The notes under the pieces: generated by a model
What the model saw: the letters and a program-made list of their open reading frames with translations, nothing else
Told to the model about the DNA's origin: nothing
Databases searched by the model: none
Source of the DNA: Eukaryota sp. TZLM1-RC
Lineage: Eukaryota > Metamonada: BaSk clade
NCBI GenBank assembly: GCA_040285825.1
Contig: JAUPSS010000001.1
Location: 1,488,001-1,552,000 of the forward strand
Reading direction: 5' to 3'
DNA length: 64,000 nt
Made by a program: the position numbers and the translations under genes
In this document: positions 33,120 to 41,584 of the stretch, in pieces
Position numbering within the stretch: position 1 is the first letter of the stretch
Layout: every line of letters begins with the position of its first letter

Positions 33120-33460
33120 GTTTACTTTTATCTTATTTGAATGAAGAAGTAAACGATGAAGGTGATAATGAAATTAAAAATACTTTAACTGAAACAGTGA
33201 AAATAATTTTAAATTATTCAGAAACTAAACGATATTCTGACAATGTTGTTGCAATATTAAATGTAATTGAAAAAGTTTTGTAAAAAATGATTTTATTTTT
33301 TAAAAAAAGATAACAACACATATTAAAGATTTTGGACCTAAACCTTTGATTTGTGCTGATGGAACACATGTTAAAAGACAATATTTGAGAACTATTCTAA
33401 TCGCAACTAGTATGTGTCCTGGTGTTGATATTTCAGAGCAATAATGGTATTGAATATATA
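33120..33460 (+). pseudogene. MULE-like transposase, N-side fragment
   Basis: Plus-strand translation around 33330-33430 gives PLICADGTHVKRQYLRTILI, the first catalytic block of a MULE transposase. An upstream frame at about 33130-33280 (LLLSYLNEEVNDEGDNE) may belong to it. The fragment breaks just before an rRNA-like sequence and appears to resume beyond it at about 34385. Confidence 0.6.
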
Positions 33461-33471
33461 TAAATTTTGTC

Positions 33472-34330
33472 TAAAAGGTGTTGGTTGACAGCAGGACGGT
33501 GGCCATGGAAGTTGGAATCCGCTAAATAATGTGTAACAACTCACCTGCCGAATCAACTAGCCCTGAAAATTGATAACGCTAAGGTGTGGCACCTATACAT
33601 GTCCATTAATTCATTGTATGAGTTAATGTGAAGAAGGCCGTGGGGCTTGCGTAAAAGGATTATTGTTGAATGGACTGGAGCAACCTCTAGTGCAGATCTT
33701 GGTGGTAGTAGCAAATAAACGAAAAGGAGTAGGGTTCCATGGTAAAGGTATTCTGCCATGGGTTAGTCGGTCCTAAGGCACAGGTTAACTCTTTGAGAGG
33801 GGGCTTTGATAACTCCGTTCTGTCGAAAGGGAAGCATGTTAATATTCCTGCACCAACAGTGGGTGTTCGTGGTAACACACTCGAATCCAGAGATGTTGGG
33901 GAGGATCCTGGGAAGAGTTATCTTTTCTTACTAGTTGTCTTATGTTCATGGAATCTGTTGAACAGGAGAAGTGGATATAAGATAGGAAGAGCATTACGTT
34001 TTTGTGATGTCCGGTGTATTTTCAATGGCCCTTGAAAATCTAAAGGAGTAATCACTTGATTGTTGTCCAAACCGATGACCGCATCAGATCTCCAAGCTGT
34101 GTAGCCTCTGGTATATAAAAGAACATAGGTAAGGGGAGTCGGCAATATAGATCTCTAACTTCGGGATAAGGATTGGCTCTAGGGGACTTGTGTGAGAGCC
34201 CTAGTGGGGACGCACTGAGCGTTGATGTGATTGTTAACAATTGCGTTGATGCGAGGTGTTTGTTTATTTCATATTTGAACAGCCCTTTTATGGACTGTCG
34301 TGGATGTAGACAATTGGAACCACTCCCAGT
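33472..34330 (+). rRNA. Large-subunit rRNA gene fragment (pseudogene)
   Basis: Long stretches match universal LSU rRNA core sequence. Examples are GGACGGTGGCCATGGAAGT, GTGTAACAACTCACCTGCCG, CTAGCCCTGAAAAT, TGGTGGTAGTAGCAAAT, GGTTAGTCGGTCCTAAG, ATGACCGCATCAGATCTCCA and TTCGGGATAAGGATTGGCTC. The order and spacing fit the central 28S region. Several normally invariant bases differ (TAAATAATGTGTAAC for TAAGGAGTGTGTAAC) and a short deletion follows GGTGTTGGTTG. No 5' or 3' rRNA remainder and no SSU/5.8S lie nearby. It is an orphan, decayed fragment inside a transposase pseudogene, not a working rDNA unit. The exact right end is uncertain because it enters an expansion-segment-like region. Confidence 0.85.
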
Positions 34331-34384
34331 CGTTTTTGGTGAAATTGTAAACAAATAATTTACTAGACAATAATGTAACATTTA

Positions 34385-34610
34385 TTAGTGATAGACAGAA
34401 AGGATAGATGAAATTTTTATCCAAGGTCTTAAACGCTAATCCACAAGTTTTTTGTGCTTGGCATTTAGCTCAGAATGGTGGTCGTGCAAAATACATTTTC
34501 ACGTTTTTGCCATAGCCGGAAGTACCATAGTGGAAAAATTTGAACACAAGATGAAAGTGCTCAGTGAAGCACATCCACGTGGTGCAGAGCAGGGATGACT
34601 AAAGTGAAGT
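34385..34610 (+). pseudogene. MULE-like transposase, C-side fragment
   Basis: Begins with ISDRQKG, a block found after the first catalytic region in MULE transposases. A TAG follows, then LNANPQVFCAWHLAQNGGRAKY, which has the Cys-x-x-His spacing typical of the family. Same strand as the fragment at 33120-33460, so the rRNA piece sits where roughly 60-70 transposase residues should be. Confidence 0.6.
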
Positions 34611-34759
34611 ACTTTAGTCACTTTACTCTACTTTAAATCTTTTTTCAATAAAGTGATGACTTCTATGCACTTTTGACAATAGTCTACGACAACTTCAAAC
34701 ATCAGTTAGACATTGTGACTACCTTTTTGAACACAAAAGATGGAAAAAGTACATTTATT

Positions 34760-36489
34760 CAGAAACTCATCAAAAACTGAATGGAGACTACATATGAACA
34801 TTTGGTGGATGAGCACCAACATGTTTTTTCATCATTCTACAAATTTTACTTCAATTACAACATTATTAGATGATTCGCTGCTACTCATTTCCAAATCGTC
34901 AGACTCACTGGCTACTGCTGCGCTATCCATCCATCCAAAGTACTCTTTGTCCTCCTTTGACGTAGTGTTTTACCATCACACTATCCGTGGGCTTTTGACT
35001 AGCCATTCGGTTTTTTTCTTGTGTACAAACAATACGATAGTCTGACCAATTTCTTTCAGCTTCTGAATTTGAAGTTACCATACTCAACAACTTTACCGCC
35101 AATCTGGATAACTCAATATTACCACCATGAACAAACCACTATTCGTGCGATGCCATTCTTGGAGCTATTTTGAAAATTTCGTCATGTTGAAAAGAATCTG
35201 AACCTTCGACATAACATGACCACTCATGAATAATGTTTTTTTTGCGCTACCAAACTGCTCTTCAATCACTCGAAACAGTGAATCACGACATTCTTGAATT
35301 TTTTTTGTGGAATTAAGTTTCTAAACTCGGGACCCAAACAAAAAGAGGCCCGACGATAGTCGTCAAAAATTTGACAAATGTGGAATTCAAATCTTTGAAG
35401 GATTGATGCATGTGCTTCTTCTGAAATGTAGGATAATCAAACAGTATTCATTCTGATTTATTCCAATTGCAGATATCGATAAATTTTGCCCATAATAGGT
35501 GTCAAACTGTCGATTCTCTGCATCACAATAACCAATGCCTTCATACAGTCTACTAGTTCCTTCACTTGCTCCAGTAACTTTCATCGGCTACAATAATTTT
35601 GACCTCACTAGATTCCCTACGTAATCCCCTTTGTTCAGGAAAGGACAGCCATCTGACATACTGTTTATGGGTCAACGTTTGGGCTATATATGGATATAGT
35701 TCAACTACTCGTTCTAACACAAGAAAAAGTGTATAAAATCTAGTAGTAGCAATTGTTTTCAGCGTCTTCTTTGTAGAAATTTTTCGCACCAGCTTCTTGA
35801 TGAACGGCTTTAGAGCAAATGTTATAACTTTGATGACAGGTGAAACACACTGAAAAATGGAATCGTTTTTGTGCTGGAAGTTGACTTCCAAGATATCTTT
35901 TATGAAAGAATATAATGTGTGAAGGGCACATCTGAGACTTTAACCTTGTAAACATCATACAAGTTTTTGGCTGAATTACAATAGTTGGGAGCTACGTCAG
36001 TGAGGACAGAATTTACGAGCTCAGGTCCGATTTCTTGAATTGTAGTTTCGAACTGGCTTGTTAATTAATCTTCATTCTTTTTATGGGTTCCCACATCTAC
36101 GGTTTTTCAAAAAATCGAAACACCAGGAGCGATTAAACAAAAATTTATCAAAGAATATCCATTTACTCCGAGCCGTCAATTGCCAGACACAGGCCGGTCA
36201 ATTGATGTTGGGTAACTTGTTGTTTTATGGCACTCTTATCATCAGTAACCACACGTGGACCTACTGATGACAACATTTTTGTGTACGATGACAATTGAAA
36301 ACAATTTCCGAATTGCCAAAAATGTAGTACACCAGAATCTATGATATCTTGGAACATTGTACTTCTGCTCACTTTCGTCAGAGGGATTCCCTCACAGAAA
36401 CTGTAAGTTGCAGCAATGTCTTCAAGTCTCTTAGTGCTTAATCGTTCCTGTACTTGTTTGAGAATGAGTTGATGTAACGACTTTTGCAC
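34760..36489 (-). pseudogene. Fourth hAT transposase remnant, most of the length
   Basis: Minus strand: an N-terminal hAT region (RLEDIAATYSFCEGIPLTKV) at 36489-36163 ending LTGLCLAIDGSE. A broken middle with GPELVNSVLTDVAPNYCNSA follows, then a C-terminal dimerisation block (ERNWSDYRIVCTQEKNRMAS) near 35040-34980. Many stops and frameshifts. Ends not identified. Confidence 0.65.
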
Positions 36490-36523
36490 TGTGGGTTGAA
36501 GATTGGTGCGAGAAGAAGTATTA

Positions 36524-37515
36524 CTCAGTCAATTATGTATTTATGAATAGAGAATCTAAATAAAGAGAATTACTCTCAATATTTGGTAGGGACTCTAAAT
36601 TTGAAAATAAAAACACCATCAGAAAACAATAAACTCTACATATTTTAAAGAATTAAGGTGATTTGGAAACAAAAAACTAAATGAAAAATGCAAAGTACAG
36701 ATACAGAGGTCGTAATTGAGTCCATTCACGGGTTTGGCTAATTCAAAAGTTCAAATTAAAACAGAGCGTTATTAATCCAAACAATAGCAAAATAAATAAA
36801 TGAAAACGTGTTATTATTTGTTGAAAAATAATGAATCAGAAATACCAACATTGGTTATAACTTTAGTAACAAATTGTTGTTAATCCACAGTAGCAGCTGA
36901 GTAAACCAACAAGAACAGTTTCTAAATCAATAGTAGAATCAGTAGCATCAATAGATTGAGATTGACAACGAACAAGAACTACATCATCAAAATCAAAATT
37001 GCATTTAACGAGGGTAATAAGAGGATCATCATGAGCACATCCACTATCAACTTTACCATCAGAATCAACTGGACCTAAAGTTTTGACTTTGGTGAAATCC
37101 AAGGTTGAGTCATCAGCATTGATAAATCAACCAGTATTGGATTCATGGTGAACAATTACAAAATACAAAACAATTTGAGTAATAATGAAACAATGGACGA
37201 ATGAAAGGATAAAACCAGTGTGGGAATAAGATAACTGCCCGGTTAGTGTTAGGGTTGGAATTTAGGATTTGAGGTTAGAAATTTTTTACCGATCTACTTC
37301 TCCGATCTAATCATAGGTCGGATTGTGAATTTAAAAGGTTCTTGACTTTGACCATCTGATGTGATGAGTCCAGCATTAATATTGTTGCTAACTGATTACT
37401 ACAACGTTCATATGTGATCTTGGAAGTGAACGGTTTTGTTTACTGTATTGAGAAAGTGGCAAGATATAACCGGTGGTTGATCATGGGGATTGTGAGATGG
37501 GGAGAAGACTTGAAC
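36524..37515 (-). repeat. Inverted dispersed repeat, right copy (about 1 kb)
   Basis: Reverse complement of 22860-23862 with small indels. The inner end, ACTCAGTCAATTATG near 36526, corresponds to the end of the left copy. Includes the 79-codon frame at 36863-37102. It stops about 170 bp before the TXNDC17-like start, so it may supply or disturb that promoter. Confidence 0.8.
36863..37102 (-). pseudogene. Conserved acidic ORF of the ~1 kb dispersed repeat
   Basis: A 79-codon frame starting MDFTKVKTLGPVDSDGKVDS. Almost identical to the frame in the left copy; QSQ versus QSH is a visible difference. Asp/Val rich with several Cys. Function unknown. It may be the tail of a longer broken protein. 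Confidence 0.35.
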
Positions 37516-37687
37516 GGAACAACCCCATCTGCATGTATAAAAAATGACAGAGGGCAGATGGCATTCATAAGAAAACTGCAAAGACACACATCAAAGACCC
37601 AATAATGTTATTGGAGAGAAATGTCAAAGATTGACAAAAAGCTTGATAATATCAAGTTTATATCAAAACTTTCTTATCATTCCCATC

Positions 37688-38041
37688 ATGTCCATGAAAA
37701 CCATCTCTGTTGATCAAGTTGACGAAACCATGGAAGATCTTGCACAACGTGCTATTTTTGTTTTTTCTGAGAAATGGTGTCCTGATTGTGTTTCTGCAGC
37801 CCCGATCATTGATTCCATCTCCCAAGAGTTTGCTAACGTTCCCGTTTACCTCGTTCCTGTTGGATCTATGATGGAATGGAAATCTACCAACCACGAATTG
37901 AGAGCCCATCCATTCTTCAAATTAAGCAAGATTCCAACCTTAATGGTTATTGATGCCAACAAGTCCTACGCCAGGCTCGAAGAAGCACAATGCTTGGAGG
38001 AAGAGGCAGTGAGAGATGCATTCCGTACTGCCAATGTTTAG
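37688..38041 (+). CDS. TXNDC17: TXNDC17/TRP14-like thioredoxin-fold protein
   Basis: A 117-residue protein with the family's WCPDC active site (near residue 35) in the context FVFSEKWCPDCVSAAPIID. The cis-Pro region is KIPTLMVID, followed by a final helix with EEAQCLEEEAVRDAF. TRP14 proteins (about 123 residues) are cytosolic disulfide reductases reduced by thioredoxin reductase that act on small disulfides such as cystine. The CPDC motif, unlike CGPC of classical thioredoxin, and the length support this assignment. I chose the Met at 37688 (MSMKTISV); an in-frame Met at 37631 would add a hydrophobic extension that the family lacks. Single exon. The 3' end converges with the TM2-domain gene, 210 bp apart. 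Confidence 0.88.
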   Translation: MSMKTISVDQVDETMEDLAQRAIFVFSEKWCPDCVSAAPIIDSISQEFANVPVYLVPVGSMMEWKSTNHELRAHPFFKLSKIPTLMVIDANKSYARLEEAQCLEEEAVRDAFRTANV

Positions 38042-38251
38042 ATTGTAACTCTTGCCACTGTGTGATGTGACATGCTTGATGTTACTGATAGTAGCTTTTT
38101 GCTTATAAAATGTACCTATTTTGCTTTTGTTTTAATATTTTCCATTCTCTTCAAAGACACAAAACTGAATTATATGTAATGCAAGAAATAGAAAATAAAA
38201 TCAAACAAGTGAGCTGAAAACTTCACAAAAAACATTTATATTTACAAAAAT

Positions 38252-38755
38252 TTATTCTAAAAAAATCATATTTGAGGGACGTATCCTGTTAATTCTTTGA
38301 TATATGGGCGCGTTATTGTAGGCAGTGCCATCAGAGGGAATAACAATTTGTAGTACAACAAGAATGAAATCAATAAAGGTGCCAATAACAAACCCCCCAA
38401 ATGTAACCAGCTTCATAACAGCTAGTGTTGGATATCCTAAGTAAAGGCGATCCCCTCCAAATATACCGGAAAAGATAGAGAAACCCAGAGCCCTGAAGTA
38501 GGACTTGGAATGTGCATATCGGCAGGGGAAAGACACTTCAAAAGTGCGAGATCCATCGCAATGGACAGCATCAAAAACTGTGCAGTTGGTGAGGTAGAAG
38601 TTGCCTCGTTGACAGTTGATGGGTTGGTATGTGGAGTTGGATAGGTGAGGTGGTTCGCATTGATATTGGTAGGAGTCAACAGAGGAGCATTGTCGGAATG
38701 CAGATACTGATATTGAAAGTGTTGATAGAATGAGTATGGTGTTGAGAAGATTCAT
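38252..38755 (-). CDS. TM2 domain-containing protein, TM2D1-like
   Basis: A 167-residue protein. It has an N-terminal signal peptide (MNLLNTILILSTLSISVSAF) and a Cys-rich ectodomain of about 75 residues (two CEP/C...C type pairs, NST and NCT glycosylation sites). The TM2 domain has two membrane helices joined by a short loop: IFSGIFGGDRLYLGYPTLAV and GGFVIGTFIDFILVVLQIV. It ends with the family's PSDG. TM2D proteins typically carry DRF in the turn; here it is DRL. The order (signal, Cys-rich, TM2) and the QIVxPSDG ending are closest to TM2D1. Animal members are linked to Notch/endosomal function; the role in a protist is unknown. Single exon. Confidence 0.85.
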   Translation of the reverse strand: MNLLNTILILSTLSISVSAFRQCSSVDSYQYQCEPPHLSNSTYQPINCQRGNFYLTNCTVFDAVHCDGSRTFEVSFPCRYAHSKSYFRALGFSIFSGIFGGDRLYLGYPTLAVMKLVTFGGFVIGTFIDFILVVLQIVIPSDGTAYNNAPIYQRINRIRPSNMIFLE

Positions 38756-39684
38756 TGTTACAGATATTGTTTAAAACAACGAAAAGTAACCTTTGCAATG
38801 CGAGAAAGTGGTTGAGTGTTTGAAATGAAAATAAGCATTTGCCTTACTTCTTTTGTTGTTGTTAATATAAATCAGTCTGAAGCACTACAAAGAAAGGAGA
38901 CGAATAAGAAAGAAGAAGCCGTTAGGATGGAATAATGATCCAATACAGTATTATCTTTGTTCTCATTTCCTTAGTTTAAAGCCAGTATTTTAAACATAAT
39001 TTGTGGTGGAGCGGTTCTGTTTTTTTGTCTTGTAGACTGCTGAATGGTCTATTCAAGCTTGTTCACGATGTATATTATATTCATAGTATAGAGGCCTAAG
39101 AACACCAACAATTAGGCTTTTGAATTATATGTGTTTCCGGCATTCACATGCCTGAATTTTAGATAACAAATTTTTTTCCTTTATCTGGCCTGATAATAAC
39201 ATCATAATTCAATTTATAAATGTAGTCGGACAATTACAATTACTTTATTAAAAAAGCATAAACATTTGATTACCTACTACTTTGCGTTTTTTGGCAGATT
39301 GAAGAGAAGAATTTGGTCAGGTGGGGAAGAATCAAACTTTAACAAACTATTTTGTCAGAAGGAAACTACTTCTTTTGTCTTCAACGAACGTTGAAGAAGT
39401 TACTGTTGCAAAGCTTTATTTTGTGTCTCACTTTGGGATCAGCATTTGGTTATTTTGTTTTGGAAACAATGGAATAACATGATCGTGATTTATCAATTAC
39501 TGAGCAGATTATGTAATTGATTATTGAAATTATTTACTTGCAAAACAATCACAGTAAAATCAAAAGAAGTGAAATACTAACACAAATAAGATTACAAAAT
39601 CCATGATTATATCTACGTGCAAAGAACTAAACAAGTCTATGGATAAAAACTTGTTACATTTGAAGTTTTTGAGAGTTCAAACAT
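38756..39684. other. Intergenic, no gene recognised
   Basis: Upstream flank of the TM2-domain gene and AT-rich spacer. No repeat or reading frame of note. Confidence 0.5.
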
Positions 39685-40052
39685 CATTCCATTTGGAATG
39701 ATTGGTACTGGCGCAAGCGTCTCTTGCATCTCCGAGAAGTTACTGAAGAATGCTAACCTGACTGTTACCAAGGAAACATTGTCATGACTCTTATTTGTCA
39801 TCATTTCTACAGATCAAACACCTAACATTATTCTGCGACCACAACAACCTATCCAATTCTTTCTCATGTCCTGCTTCCAATTGTGTCATACTCCGTTGGA
39901 TTCCAGTCCTCCAGTCGTTTTCATTTGACTACGTCCATATAGATGGACCAAGTAATCATTGGGCCGATTACCTATCAAAATCCCTGCAGAATAAGGAAAG
40001 CCGAACCGATGAAGAGGAGAAAAACCAGAAGTGCCAGAGCAAAAAGTTCTAA
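39685..40052 (+). pseudogene. Ty3/gypsy pol scrap: protease and RNase H
   Basis: Plus strand at about 39690-39780 reads IGTGASVSCISEKLLK, a retropepsin active-site region in which the catalytic Asp (DTGA) is Gly. Immediately after, 39795-40052 reads IKHLTLFCDHNNLSN, then LRWIPVLQSFSFDYVHIDG and HWADYLSK, the pattern of Ty3/gypsy RNase H ends (xHxTLxTDHxxL...RWxxxLQxFxFxxxHIxGxxNxxADxLSR). The whole RT that should lie between them is deleted. Inactive. Confidence 0.7.
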
Positions 40053-41169
40053 AGTAAACGCCTTGATCACCATTGAAATGGAGGAACTCCCTTTCACCAA
40101 GTCCTAGGTTATGGCACTGGAAAATGATATAGAAGACTGCAAGCTGGACTCCATTCTGCTCTCTACAAGAATCTATGATGCATACGAACCCATATAAGAC
40201 AACAAACACAATTAAAAATTTTGTGTTCATTTTGAAGAACTTGAAAAGAGAGGAATTATTTGACTACATCAACTAAAAGCAATTTGTTGAAGCAGTTGCA
40301 AGAATAGTGATAAAACAGTAAGCAAACCGCAGTGTTGTCATGAACGCGAACTAATAAATATGGATGTGGCTGGGTGCAGTTCATAGTATTGATAATTCGA
40401 AAAGCAATAATGGTAGAAATGCAAAAGACTAAAAGGAAAATTCCAATCAAACCATATGTTCTAAAAATGAAGCTAGAATAAGTGGTAATGCAAGACCTTA
40501 GTGTCTGAATTAGTAGATAGTGTTTGTAATTATTCCGCAAGAATATTGATCGAGTACTTACTAGGATTTTTCCACAAATAATAAAATATTACCAAAGATA
40601 GCGCCAATTTTCATTAATGATCAATCTCATGAGTGAAGTATTTTCATTGCAGCAAAATAAAAAACAAGACGATGCAGCACTACTTTTTATGTGTTGTTGC
40701 AATGAGCTTCTTGAACGTTTCTTCATTTGGCACCCCACAAACAGAATCACCTAAAGGCTGCATCAAACACTTCCTTCATTGCTCTCATTGTGTGTATTTG
40801 ATCATCTGTCTACAAGAATGTTAGATCTAGAGCTAATCTTTGCATTGGGTCAAAGTACCCAATATACGCTTTCAGTTTTTTGATTTAAAATTTCGGTAGT
40901 GCTGAGTTAGTAAATAGGAATAGTAAAAATTTTAGGCACAGAATATTAATGTACGTAAGACATTTGGAGCTTCAAACAGGAAACACTAAAGGTTGCCTGC
41001 TAACGTCAAGACCTAGAATAACAGAACCTCAGTGACTCAAAGGAAATTTTTTTGATGGTTATAACGTAATTCAACATGTTATTTCTATGTGTTCAAAAAA
41101 TTATTTTCCAACAATGAAAGAATAAACAATGATTTTATTCATTTCCAAATTTCAAAAAATGCAAGGGTT
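40053..41169. other. Short ORFs with signal-like N-termini; otherwise nothing recognised
   Basis: Three small frames have hydrophobic starts: 40230 downward (minus, MNTKFLIVFVVLYGFV), 40256-40540 (minus, one membrane segment) and a plus-strand Met at 40672 ending 40824 (MQHYFLCVVAMSFLNVSSFG followed by a short Cys-rich tail). Each is under 100 codons without recognised similarity. The first reads into antisense gypsy sequence, so it is truncated or spurious. Confidence 0.25.
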
Positions 41170-41365
41170 TTGTTCAAAAAAAATTATGAAAACAGTCAAT
41201 TTTATTCATTTAATAAGAAATATGAAAACATAAACTAAACAACTAAACTCCACATCCTCAAAGCCCGCCTCCCTTACATCAAAACAATCAATTGCCAAAG
41301 ATTCAGAAAATCTATCAAAAGAAAAGAGTGAATCAGAAATTGGTTTTACCATTCCTTTAAAACTA
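41170..41365 (-). mobile_element. Family A 3'-end fragment
   Basis: Minus strand: last ~45 codons of the family A RLE protein and its 3' UTR, collinear with 46880-47050. It ends abruptly against a family D fragment. Confidence 0.7.
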
Positions 41366-41374
41366 TATTTATTG

Positions 41375-41575
41375 AACATGCACACTTAATTAAATTAACT
41401 CATAACTAATGGGACGACTATCATTGAACCAGGATTTCCTCTTCAAAATCTTCATCTGCTTGCTGTCTAGCTAAAGCTCCTCTTATTCGATTGAACAACT
41501 GGTAAACTATGAATAATGGCAAATTGAATTCGAGAACTCCATAAAAATATATCAAATCTTTTCATTGTTTTTTCC
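41375..41575 (-). mobile_element. Family D 3'-end fragment
   Basis: Minus strand copy of the family D C-terminus and 3' UTR (as at 45500-45720), with the RRFN/LARQQ region recognisable but frameshifted. It lies back to back with the 5' end of a plus-strand family D copy. Confidence 0.7.
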
Positions 41576-41584
41576 AATTTTTTT

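Noticed and set aside
33553-34381. Six ORFs of 61-109 codons on both strands
   Set aside because: They lie within conserved LSU rRNA sequence; the nucleotide match explains the region and the frames are chance.
22860-37515. Bacterial-style genomic island, CRISPR array or defence system
   Set aside because: No regularly spaced repeats, no prokaryotic genes or ribosome sites; all recognisable content is eukaryotic transposon or host gene.
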